Below, one piece after another: positions 1 to 6,355 of a DNA stretch of 6,355 nt. The stretch covers positions 1 to 6,355 of the forward strand of contig RZYD01000142.1 of the NCBI GenBank assembly GCA_009930445.1. The letters are read 5' to 3'. Within the stretch, counting starts at the first letter, position 1. Each line of letters begins with the position of its first letter. Both the position numbers and the translations under genes were made by a program. The notes beneath the pieces are model-generated. The model was not told the DNA's origin, did not search any database, and saw only the letters and a program-made list of their open reading frames with translations. Source of the DNA: Bacteroidia bacterium (GTDB lineage Bacteria; Bacteroidota; Bacteroidia; Bacteroidales; BM520).

Positions 1-215
1 CCCTTTTTTTCCTTTTCTTCCTGTTAAGTCTCTATTTTTTGTACTTTAGTCGTATTATCTGTTAAGATAATTGAATTTAATAATGCGACAGACAGACAAT
101 ACAAGGTATTCATTTTAATTGAATATTGATATATTATCTGGATGTTGTATATTTATTTTTCAAAGGCATAATTCGTTTATTGTTGAATCTAATTGTATTT
201 ATGACGTAATCAAAA
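1..215. other. AT-rich upstream intergenic region, no gene seen
   Basis: I see no convincing coding sequence here. The stretch is strongly AT-rich, begins with a pyrimidine-rich run, and leads into the decarboxylase start at 216. It holds short repeats: CTGTTAAG at 21-28 and 59-66, TAATTGAAT at 68-76 and 116-124, three GACA units around 87-98, and a small inverted repeat AATAC/GTATT at 98-110. The best approximations to the Bacteroidota -7 box are TATTTTTC at 154-161 and TATTTATG at 196-203. Each has one mismatch and neither has a well-spaced upstream TTTG. The promoter of the decarboxylase is probably in this stretch, but I cannot place it. Confidence 0.6.
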
Positions 216-1637
216 ATGAAGAATACCTATTTCGATCTTGTTGAGCAAAGTTATTATTTCCCCCAGGAGGGATTTGATTTGCAGGATGGTTATCTTACTT
301 TCCACGGCGTGTCGCTAAAATATCTGATTGATAAGTATGGGACACCCTTTCGCCTGTTTTATCTTCCCCGCATTGGGGATCAGATAAAAAAAGCACGAAA
401 TCTTTTTAATCGTTCCATCAAGGCCTATAATTATCAGGGCCAATACCATTTCTGTTATTGCACCAAATGCTGCCACTTCCACCATGTGGTTAGCGCAGCC
501 TTGAAGCATAAAGTCAACCTTGAAACCTCGTCTTCTTTCGATATCGATTTGATTGAGCAACTCTATAAAAAAGGCCAGCTCGACCTCTCCACCATTCTGG
601 TACATAACGGATACAAATCGGAAGAATATCTTACAAAAATCCTTCGTTTACAAAAAACCGGCTTTAAAAACAGCATTATTGTTCTGGATAGTCCGAAAGA
701 ACTTACCCGCCTTGAAAACGTAGTCGGGAACGGAAAAGTTGCCATTGGACTCCGAATGGCGGTAGACGAAGAGCCTCAGTCGGCTTATTACACCTCACGC
801 CTTGGAATCCGACACACGGAGATGAGCGAATTTTACCGCAAACGTATTAAAGACAACCCCAAGGTAGAGCTGAAAATGCTTCATTTTTTCGTCGACTCAG
901 GCATCAAAGACAGCCTCTACTACTGGGGGGAATTTCAGAAAGCCGTAAAACTTTTTATCGAACTAAAAAAACAGTGCCCGTCGCTCGACTCCCTTAACCT
1001 TGGCGGAGGCTTCCCCATCCGCAACCACCTGGGCTTTGAATACGATTATGAATACATGATACGCGAAATCGTTAAAAATATTAAAGATGCCTGCCGTGCA
1101 GATGACATTGCAGAGCCACACATTTTTACCGAATTCGGGAAATATACCGTCGGAGAAAGCGGCGCCATTGTTTTTAAAGTTATCGAACAAAAACAGCAAA
1201 ATGATACCGAGCGTTGGTATATTGTAGATAACAGCCTGATGAATACCATCCCTGACGCCTGGTCAATCCATGAAAAATTCATCCTCCTGCCAGTCAATAA
1301 ATGGGACAACGAATACACCCGGGTCAATATCGGGGGTATTAGCTGCGATCACTCCGATTATTATAACTCCGAAGATCTGAACCAGCAAATCATGTTACCC
1401 CGGTTTTCGGATAATGCCCGCGAACCTCTTTACCTGGGCTTCTTCCATACAGGCGCATACCAGGACTCCATCAGCGGATATGGCGGAATAAAACACTGCC
1501 TTATTCCCTCGCCCCGACACGTGATTATCGACCGGGACGAAAAAGGAAATTTTGTCGATTATGTGTTCCGAAACGAACAATCAGTTGAGCATATGCTGGA
1601 TATCCTTGGATATACAGAAAAAAATTCTGAACATTAA
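216..1637 (+). CDS. PLP-dependent amino-acid decarboxylase, Bacteroidota arginine-decarboxylase type
   Basis: A 473-residue enzyme of the alanine-racemase fold (fold type III), expected to be cytoplasmic and to decarboxylate a basic amino acid, most likely arginine to agmatine, at the start of polyamine synthesis. Visible landmarks are YCTK with the probable PLP-binding Lys84, ETSSSFD at 103-109, SRLGI at 194-198, the glycine loop GGGFP at 263-267, TEFGKYTVGESG at 305-316 in the place of the usual EPGR phosphate-binding motif, CDHSD at 377-381 matching the CDxxD catalytic motif of the second subunit, and GAYQD at 413-417. At 473 residues it is far shorter than E. coli SpeA (about 658) and longer than typical carboxynorspermidine decarboxylase. 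From memory it closely resembles the roughly 460-residue proteins annotated as arginine decarboxylase in Flavobacteria, and the start at 216 fits their N-terminus. Oddities: the family's PLP-stacking His is replaced by Phe225 (LHFFVDSG) and EPGR reads EFGK. Family membership is firm; the substrate is inferred, and ornithine, lysine or a carboxy-polyamine cannot be excluded. Confidence 0.85.
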   Translation: MKNTYFDLVEQSYYFPQEGFDLQDGYLTFHGVSLKYLIDKYGTPFRLFYLPRIGDQIKKARNLFNRSIKAYNYQGQYHFCYCTKCCHFHHVVSAALKHKVNLETSSSFDIDLIEQLYKKGQLDLSTILVHNGYKSEEYLTKILRLQKTGFKNSIIVLDSPKELTRLENVVGNGKVAIGLRMAVDEEPQSAYYTSRLGIRHTEMSEFYRKRIKDNPKVELKMLHFFVDSGIKDSLYYWGEFQKAVKLFIELKKQCPSLDSLNLGGGFPIRNHLGFEYDYEYMIREIVKNIKDACRADDIAEPHIFTEFGKYTVGESGAIVFKVIEQKQQNDTERWYIVDNSLMNTIPDAWSIHEKFILLPVNKWDNEYTRVNIGGISCDHSDYYNSEDLNQQIMLPRFSDNAREPLYLGFFHTGAYQDSISGYGGIKHCLIPSPRHVIIDRDEKGNFVDYVFRNEQSVEHMLDILGYTEKNSEH

Positions 1638-1668
1638 ACCATAACTTTTTTTTGCCGGTATAAAACAA

Positions 1669-1693
1669 AATGATTGCGAGCCGCACAATCATT
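1669..1693. repeat. Perfect 8-bp inverted repeat between decarboxylase and DHS-like gene
   Basis: AATGATTG at 1669-1676 is the exact reverse complement of CAATCATT at 1686-1693, with a 9-base loop. It lies in the 101-base gap between the two putative polyamine genes. On the plus strand no T-run follows, so it is not a classical terminator for the decarboxylase. Read on the minus strand it is followed by a T-rich stretch. It could be an mRNA-processing or attenuator hairpin, or an operator for a dimeric regulator. Confidence 0.5.
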
Positions 1694-1738
1694 ACCAACT
1701 AGCGCAACCGTGGAGTTTTTATCGCAAAACACTAAAAA

Positions 1739-2722
1739 ATGAAGAAAATGAAAAAAACGGGACCTGTGTCACGGTTTATGGCTGAACATTACCGTCACTT
1801 TAATGCAGCTACTGTTGTTGAAGCAGCTGAAGCTTATGATGCATGTTTGCAGGCCGGAAGCAAAATGATGATTACGCTCGCCGGCGCGATGAGTACTGCA
1901 GAATTAGGGCGTTCCCTTGCTGAAATGATACGTCAGGATAAAGTACACATTATTACCTGTACCGGCGCAAATTTGGAAGAAGACGTATTTAACCTCGTGG
2001 CACACAATTACTATAAGCGAGTACCCCACTACCGCGACCTCTCCCCGTCGGACGAAAAAGAACTCCTCGAAAACCACTTCAACCGGGTGACAGATACCTG
2101 CATTCCGGAGGAAGAGGCCATGAGAGCCATTGAAGACCATCTGGTAAAAGGTTGGACGGCTGCAGCACATTCCGGCCAGCGGTTTTTTCCCCATGAATTC
2201 TTCTATCAGATACTCCGCAGCCGCGAACTGGAACCGGATTTCCAAATCGACCCCGCAAACTCCTGGCTCCTGGCTGCCTGTGAGAAAAATATCCCCATCA
2301 TCGTTCCGGGATGGGAAGATTCCACCTGCGGCAATTTCTTTGCTTCCCATTGCATCGAAGGCCTCTTCACCCCGCAAATCCTCAAAGGTGGAATTGAATA
2401 TATGATGATGCTCGCCGACTGGTACCAAAAAAACAGTCAAAAAGGTGTTGGTTTCTTCCAGATCGGAGGTGGAATTGCAGGTGATTTTCCCATTTGCGTG
2501 GTACCCATGCTCCATCAGGATCTGCAACTGGAAAATATCCCGGCCTGGGCTTATTTCTGCCAGATATCCGACTCCACAACAAGCTATGGATCATATTCAG
2601 GTGCCATTCCCAACGAAAAAATTACCTGGGGAAAACTGGAACCCGATACGCCAAAATTCGTTATCGAATCAGATGCCACTCTTGTTGCCCCGTTAATTTT
2701 TGCCTGGCTGCTGAACTGGTAA
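1739..2722 (+). CDS. Deoxyhypusine-synthase-family protein (probable polyamine aminobutyltransferase)
   Basis: A 327-residue cytoplasmic NAD-dependent enzyme of the deoxyhypusine synthase family. In eukaryotes and archaea this family moves the aminobutyl group of spermidine to eIF5A; plant homospermidine synthase is a relative. Bacteria lack eIF5A, so a small-molecule polyamine reaction is more likely. Visible: LAGAMSTAELG at 47-57 and TCTGANLEED at 73-82 in the nucleotide-binding part, PGWEDS at 190-195, GGGIAGDFP at 243-251, SDSTTSYGSYSGA at 277-289, and the signature ITWGKL with Lys299 in the place of the catalytic Lys329 of human DHS. Glu293 and Trp297 match human Glu323 and Trp327. In my hand alignment human Asp316 and His288, which contact spermidine, become Tyr286 and Asp249. 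Met1 (1739) and Met4 (1748) are both possible starts, and relatives begin close to Met4. The gene lies 101 bases behind the decarboxylase on the same strand, which supports a polyamine role. The precise substrates are unknown. Confidence 0.85.
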   Translation: MKKMKKTGPVSRFMAEHYRHFNAATVVEAAEAYDACLQAGSKMMITLAGAMSTAELGRSLAEMIRQDKVHIITCTGANLEEDVFNLVAHNYYKRVPHYRDLSPSDEKELLENHFNRVTDTCIPEEEAMRAIEDHLVKGWTAAAHSGQRFFPHEFFYQILRSRELEPDFQIDPANSWLLAACEKNIPIIVPGWEDSTCGNFFASHCIEGLFTPQILKGGIEYMMMLADWYQKNSQKGVGFFQIGGGIAGDFPICVVPMLHQDLQLENIPAWAYFCQISDSTTSYGSYSGAIPNEKITWGKLEPDTPKFVIESDATLVAPLIFAWLLNW

Positions 2723-2731
2723 AACAGAACT

Positions 2732-2765
2732 CCTGTAGTATTGATGCAGGTTACACTTTTTTCTT
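2732..2765 (+). terminator. Weak possible terminator after the DHS-like gene
   Basis: CCTG at 2732-2735 can pair with CAGG at 2747-2750 across an 11-base loop, and a T-rich stretch follows at 2757-2765. The stem is only four pairs, so this is tentative. Its position ten bases after the stop codon is what makes it plausible. Confidence 0.25.
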
Positions 2766-2775
2766 TCCCCGTTGA

Positions 2776-2795
2776 CTGCCGGAGCCATCCGGTGG
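2776..2795 (+). other. Small GC-rich hairpin upstream of relA-type gene
   Basis: CCGGA at 2779-2783 pairs perfectly with TCCGG at 2788-2792 over a four-base loop. Two G-T wobbles and one C-G pair can extend the stem to eight pairs (2776-2795). A T-run comes only about ten bases later, inside the candidate -7 box. It may contribute to ending transcription from the DHS-like gene, or it may be incidental. Confidence 0.3.
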
Positions 2796-2802
2796 GATTG
2801 TG

Positions 2803-2810
2803 TATTTTTG
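2803..2810 (+). promoter_or_regulatory. Candidate Bacteroidota -7 promoter element for the relA-type gene
   Basis: TATTTTTG matches the Bacteroidota -7 consensus TAnnTTTG at every fixed position and lies 20 bases before the ATG at 2831, which would give a short leader. The -33 element is poor: the nearest clear TTG (2772-2774) is 28 bases upstream, more than the usual spacing of about 19-23. A promoter here would let the RelA-type gene be expressed separately from the polyamine genes. Confidence 0.4.
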
Positions 2811-2830
2811 TTGAATATAAATTCCGAACT

Positions 2831-4987
2831 ATGGATGCGATACCTTATAACCTTTTAAAAGCCGACTTCCTGAAACGTTGCACCGAACAATTTTCCGCAG
2901 CAGAACAGGAAAAGATACACCAGGCACTGGAATTTGCACAGGCACAATCCGAAGGAAAATACAGCGGTTCCGGTGAACCCGCCTTTCAGCATTCAGTAGC
3001 TGTAGCCGCAATTGTCGCATTCGACCTCAACCTCGATGGAGAAAGTGTAACGGCCACATTGCTCCACAACCTTAAACCCGACGAACTACTTCGTAATACC
3101 TTCAACGATTCCATTTTTTCGCTCGTAGTTGGGTTGCAAAAAATAATTGAAATGGATACCCATACGGTTTCTGTAAACGCCGACAGTTTCAGAAACCTGG
3201 TCATCACGCTTGCCGGCGACCTGCGCGTTGTTTTGATAAAAATCGCCGATCAACTCGATATCATGCGAAAGCTGGAAGACGTAAACCATGAAATCGTTCA
3301 TAAATTCTGTATCGAAACCCGTCACCTCTATGCACCGCTGGCTCATCGCCTGGGGCTGTATACCATCAACTCTGAACTCAACTCCCTGGTAATCAAATAT
3401 CTCGAACCTGAAGCATACAACCAAATCGAGGCACACCTGGAATCGACAAAAGGAATCCGCGATACCTATATCGAAGATTTTATCCGTCCGTTAAAAAAAA
3501 TACTGAACGCCAATGGGTTGGATTTTAAAATAAAAGGGAGGACAAAATCCATCTATTCCATTTGGAATAAAACCATAAACAAAGGAATAACCCTTGATGA
3601 AGTCTACGACCTTTTTGCCATTCGGATCATTCTTTCCTCACCGATTCAGTCAGAAAAGGCCGACTGCTGGCAAGTGTATTCGTTGATTACAGAAAAATAC
3701 CCCCCCAATCCTGAACGCCTTCGCGACTGGATATCCATACCCAAAAAATCAGGTTATGAATCGTTGCATACCACGGTACTTGGCCCAGGAAATCATTGGA
3801 TTGAAGTACAAATCCGAACAGAACGAATGGACAGGGTTGCGGAATACGGATTAGCCTCCCACTGGAAATATAAAGGCGGCACCGAAACCGGAAAACTCGA
3901 AAAATGGCTCGCTGATATCCGGGCAGTATTGGAAAATGATACCTTATCGATTGCCGATGTACTCGACGCCCTGCAAACTGAATCAATTGAAGAAGAGGTA
4001 TTTGTATTTACACCCGCAGGTGATTTAAAACGCCTTAGAAAAGGAGCTACATTGCTCGACTTTGCCTACAGCATCCATTCTGAAGTGGGCGATCATTGTG
4101 TTAGTGGTTTTATTAATGGTAAAAAAGCGGGGATCCGACAAAAGCTAAAAAGTGGCGATCGTATACAGATCGAAACGGCCAAAAACCAACGGCCAAAAGC
4201 CGACTGGCTGCACTTTGTGGTGACGGGCAAAGCCAGGCTTAAAATCAGAACCTCTCTGAATGAGGAGATAACGCGCGAAGCCGAAAAAGGAAAAGAAATC
4301 ATTAAACGAAAATTAAAAAACTGGAAACTTGAGTTTAATAACGAAACCATCAATATGATGGTGCGTAGGTTAGGATACAAATTCGGCAAGGATTTATATT
4401 ACGATATCGCTACCGGTAAACTTGAACCCTTACGGATTAAAGCCATCCTGACAAAACCACCTCACGATTCAGCGCAGCCTGAATCACCGGCAGCACCCAT
4501 AAAACCATTAAACCCCAGCTTTGATTCCGGAGATACCCTGATTATTTACGAAAATATGTCCAATGTAAATTATCAGATGGCCCGTTGTTGTAATCCGGTG
4601 TTTGGCGATAAAATATTCGGCTTTATTACCATTAATCAGGGCATAAAAATTCATCGTAACCATTGCCCAAATGCAAAACAACTAAAAGAACGATATCCCT
4701 ACCGCGTTGTAAATGCCCAATGGAACCGGCAGGAAAATACCAGTGCTTTCGTCGTCACGTTGCGCATTTCAGGTGCGGATGAGTTGGGTATGGCGCACCG
4801 GATTACGCAAATCATCACCACAGAATTTCAAATGGAGATGCAGGAAATAAAATTCAACTCTGCCAGCGGACGTTTCCATGGGGAGGTAAAAGTTTGGGTT
4901 AAAAACCTTGACCATCTCGCGCGCCTGATTGAAAATCTAAAAAAAATCAAAGGAATTCTCAACGTTTCCCGTGTGGGAGAAAGGTAA
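2831..4987 (+). CDS. relA: RelA/SpoT-family (p)ppGpp synthetase with a degenerate hydrolase domain
   Basis: A 718-residue long-type RSH protein that makes the stringent-response alarmones (p)ppGpp from GTP or GDP plus ATP, normally sensing uncharged tRNA at the ribosome. Domains in order: pseudo-HD hydrolase (about 25-195), synthetase (about 215-345) with GRTKSIYSIW at 236-245, YDLFAIR at 259-265, GYESLHTT at 308-315 and EVQIRT at 325-330 containing the catalytic Glu325; TGS (about 388-450); a helical region and a Pro-rich linker near 541-563; a Cys/His conserved domain (Cys586, Cys587, His608, Cys612); and a C-terminal ACT domain (about 638-715). The hydrolase keeps His54, His79 and Asp140, but the HD pair reads HN (Asn80), and other hydrolase residues are replaced (Ser45, Pro83, Ile144, Lys147 by alignment with the Streptococcus Rel enzyme). 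Hydrolysis is therefore probably lost. An in-frame extension upstream to 2741 exists, but its 30 residues do not resemble the family, so I start at the ATG at 2831. The length is normal for long RSH proteins. Confidence 0.92.
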   Translation: MDAIPYNLLKADFLKRCTEQFSAAEQEKIHQALEFAQAQSEGKYSGSGEPAFQHSVAVAAIVAFDLNLDGESVTATLLHNLKPDELLRNTFNDSIFSLVVGLQKIIEMDTHTVSVNADSFRNLVITLAGDLRVVLIKIADQLDIMRKLEDVNHEIVHKFCIETRHLYAPLAHRLGLYTINSELNSLVIKYLEPEAYNQIEAHLESTKGIRDTYIEDFIRPLKKILNANGLDFKIKGRTKSIYSIWNKTINKGITLDEVYDLFAIRIILSSPIQSEKADCWQVYSLITEKYPPNPERLRDWISIPKKSGYESLHTTVLGPGNHWIEVQIRTERMDRVAEYGLASHWKYKGGTETGKLEKWLADIRAVLENDTLSIADVLDALQTESIEEEVFVFTPAGDLKRLRKGATLLDFAYSIHSEVGDHCVSGFINGKKAGIRQKLKSGDRIQIETAKNQRPKADWLHFVVTGKARLKIRTSLNEEITREAEKGKEIIKRKLKNWKLEFNNETINMMVRRLGYKFGKDLYYDIATGKLEPLRIKAILTKPPHDSAQPESPAAPIKPLNPSFDSGDTLIIYENMSNVNYQMARCCNPVFGDKIFGFITINQGIKIHRNHCPNAKQLKERYPYRVVNAQWNRQENTSAFVVTLRISGADELGMAHRITQIITTEFQMEMQEIKFNSASGRFHGEVKVWVKNLDHLARLIENLKKIKGILNVSRVGER

Positions 4988-5017
4988 CTGTGCCGAACGC
5001 CCCATGATAAAAAAACA

Positions 5018-6097
5018 TTATTGAAGCGTTTCCTGCAGCAAAGTAAGGACTTGACGAAGGACTTCCCTTCGATCGGATTTCATAAACTGATTCACAGGAA
5101 ATTCCTTTAAATAAACCACCTGTTTTGCAATGGGGACTGTTTTTTTATTTTCTTTAAAATAAGATAACAGCTCCTTCGGCAACCCGGCCTCCGATTCGCC
5201 TTCCAGCACTAAAACAGCCCGCTGGCCCAGTACCGGGTCAGGAAAACCCACTAACATAACCCGCCTTCGCAGCTTTTCGGCAAGCTCCTTTTCAACCATT
5301 TCAGGGTAAATTTTAATGCCTCCGCTATTTATCACAAAATCGGCCCTTCCATGAATCTGAAAGGTCCCGTCGGGCATTACTGTTGCCCGATCGGTTGTAT
5401 AAACAACACCGGAAGAGACCATCGGGGCATTGATGATCAAACAGCTATGCGCATTTAAAGAAACATCCACCCCCGGAAGAGGTACAAACCCTTTATCCGG
5501 ATTTGTGCCATTGAGGCGTTGAACGGCGATATGCGAGCAAGTCTCCGTCATTCCATAGGTAGCATACACATCGCCCGGAAACCAATGCAAGCGCTCCTGT
5601 AACAAATAATCAACCGGACTCCCTCCGAGGAGTAATCTTTTGATCGTGTCAAATTTTTTTTTGTGATTAAGTAAGCCTGAAACCTGAAACGGAACCATAG
5701 CCGCCAAATGGACAGGCACCTCCGGGACCTGCGGCAGGGAAGCAGGGGGCACGGTAATCAGGTTTAACCCCTGCACTATCGCCCTAACTACCATCATCTT
5801 TCCGGCAATATAATTTGTAGACAAACAAAGTAACGCGTTATCTCCATTTTGCAACTGAAAAAAATGAGCGGTTTGCCTTGCCGAGTTCACCATGTGTGTT
5901 TTCAGTAACCGAAACTGTCGGGGGTGTGCCGTACTTCCCGAAGTTTGCTGCGCAATTCGGTCACTATCATCATACCATGCCAAAAGGAAGGTATACAAAT
6001 CTTTCTCCCATGCAGGTGTTTCTGCCTTTCGGATCCTTTTTTCAGCCCAACTCCTGATTTCGCGCGTGGAGTAACCTATGCCGTTTATAGTAATCAT
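5018..6097 (-). CDS. menE: o-Succinylbenzoate-CoA ligase, short Bacteroidota type
   Basis: A 359-residue member of the ANL adenylate-forming superfamily. MenE activates o-succinylbenzoate with ATP and joins it to CoA in cytoplasmic menaquinone synthesis. Visible core motifs: P-loop TSGSTAHPR at 52-60, YGMTET at 181-186, TTDRA at 234-238 followed by GRADFVINSGGIKI at 250-263, and the C-terminal lysine region NQFMKSDR at 336-343 with the probable adenylation lysine Lys340. The start at 6097 is chosen because its ATG overlaps the menC stop as ATGA; an in-frame ATG at 6130 would lie inside menC and adds 11 residues unlike the family. The protein is shorter than the E. coli and Bacillus enzymes (about 450-490), with an abbreviated N-terminal part, as is common in Bacteroidota. 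The P-loop deviates from TSGSTGxPK (Gly to Ala57, Lys to Arg60). The MenE assignment rests mainly on the menC neighbour; by sequence alone another acyl-CoA ligase would be possible. Confidence 0.88.
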   Translation of the reverse strand: MITINGIGYSTREIRSWAEKRIRKAETPAWEKDLYTFLLAWYDDSDRIAQQTSGSTAHPRQFRLLKTHMVNSARQTAHFFQLQNGDNALLCLSTNYIAGKMMVVRAIVQGLNLITVPPASLPQVPEVPVHLAAMVPFQVSGLLNHKKKFDTIKRLLLGGSPVDYLLQERLHWFPGDVYATYGMTETCSHIAVQRLNGTNPDKGFVPLPGVDVSLNAHSCLIINAPMVSSGVVYTTDRATVMPDGTFQIHGRADFVINSGGIKIYPEMVEKELAEKLRRRVMLVGFPDPVLGQRAVLVLEGESEAGLPKELLSYFKENKKTVPIAKQVVYLKEFPVNQFMKSDRREVLRQVLTLLQETLQ

Positions 6098-6355
6098 AAC
6101 GATAAGGGTTGTATTTGCTGCTCCATCCATTTCTGGTCAGGATTATAATACAGCGCGTCGTTTCGCAGTTCCAGGGGCGAACCCACATTATTGGTATAGA
6201 GATTTCCCAGTCCCAGCCCCTGAGGCAGTAACGTATCTTTTGTGGCTACCCATTGTACAATGGCATTCAGTCCAACATCGGATTCCAGTGCAGAAGTGGC
6301 CCACCATCCAATATTTTTGGATGAAGCCAGGGCAATCCATTTTTCACACGCGGCA
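6094..6355 (-). CDS. menC: o-Succinylbenzoate synthase, C-terminal fragment (cut by window edge)
   Basis: The last 86 codons of a gene that enters from beyond the right edge; the reading frame begins at 6354 and stops with TGA at 6096-6094. MenC is an enolase-superfamily enzyme that dehydrates SHCHC to o-succinylbenzoate, the substrate for MenE. The translated end contains WWATSALESDVGLNAIVQW, the last barrel segment typical of MenC and related enolase-superfamily enzymes, followed by LPQGLGLGNLYTNN and SPLEL, a C-terminal pattern I recognise from Bacteroidota MenC. The catalytic Lys and metal ligands lie outside the window. The stop overlaps the menE start by four bases, so the two are almost certainly cotranscribed and translationally coupled. 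There is no sign of damage; the truncation is only the window boundary. Confidence 0.88.
   Translation of the reverse strand, partial: AACEKWIALASSKNIGWWATSALESDVGLNAIVQWVATKDTLLPQGLGLGNLYTNNVGSPLELRNDALYYNPDQKWMEQQIQPLSL

Noticed and set aside
21..124. Short direct repeats in the upstream region as a possible CRISPR-like or iteron array
   Set aside because: The repeats are only 8-9 bases long, occur twice each, differ in spacing and are expected by chance in AT-rich DNA.
1738..1760. A-rich run at the start of the DHS-like gene as a possible slippage or phase-variation tract
   Set aside because: The A stretches are short and interrupted, and A-rich gene starts are normal in Bacteroidota.
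1904..2527. 207-codon open frame on the minus strand
   Set aside because: It lies entirely antisense to the well-supported DHS-like gene, shows no recognisable domain, and is explained by the codon composition of the sense gene.
2741..2830. In-frame upstream extension of the RelA-type gene starting with TTG-ATG
   Set aside because: The extra 30 residues are Cys- and Phe-rich and unlike RSH N-termini, they overlap hairpin and promoter-like sequence, and the protein from 2831 has the usual length and start.
3086..3436. 116-codon open frame on the minus strand inside the RelA-type gene
   Set aside because: It is antisense to the conserved hydrolase-like region, has no motif of its own and no plausible start context.
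6098..6130. Longer start for menE at 6130
   Set aside because: It lies wholly inside menC coding sequence, whereas the ATG at 6097 forms a standard ATGA overlap with the menC stop and gives a family-like N-terminus.

Overview
The window looks like chromosomal DNA of a member of the phylum Bacteroidota. This is inferred from four things seen in the sequence: a roughly 460-480-residue 'arginine decarboxylase' beside a deoxyhypusine-synthase-like gene, a menC-menE pair of the short Bacteroidota type, AT-rich start regions with no Shine-Dalgarno sequence, and a match to the Bacteroidota -7 promoter consensus (TAnnTTTG). I cannot name a genus. No mobile element, CRISPR array, tRNA or rRNA is visible.

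Layout. Bases 1-215 are an AT-rich, apparently non-coding upstream region. Bases 216-1637 (+) encode a PLP-dependent, alanine-racemase-fold amino-acid decarboxylase, the type usually annotated as arginine decarboxylase in Bacteroidota. A 101-base gap containing a perfect 8-bp inverted repeat follows. Bases 1739-2722 (+) encode a deoxyhypusine-synthase-family protein. A 108-base gap holds a small hairpin and a candidate promoter. Bases 2831-4987 (+) encode a full-length RelA/SpoT protein whose hydrolase centre is degenerate. On the other strand, bases 6355-5018 carry the end of menC (o-succinylbenzoate synthase, cut by the window edge) and menE (o-succinylbenzoate-CoA ligase), joined by a 4-base ATGA overlap. 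The relA and menE genes converge with only 30 bases between their stops.

How the genes work together. The first two genes probably form a polyamine module. The decarboxylase would make agmatine (or a related diamine), and the deoxyhypusine-synthase-like enzyme would transfer an aminobutyl-type group to or from a polyamine, since bacteria have no eIF5A to modify. The RelA-type protein serves the stringent response and appears able to make but not degrade (p)ppGpp. The menC-menE pair belongs to menaquinone synthesis and is transcribed independently of the other genes.

I found no clearly new multi-gene system. The most interesting points are the altered active sites: the deoxyhypusine-synthase-like protein has lost two substrate-contact residues, the decarboxylase lacks the usual PLP-stacking His, and the RelA protein combines a broken hydrolase with a basic RxRD synthetase motif.
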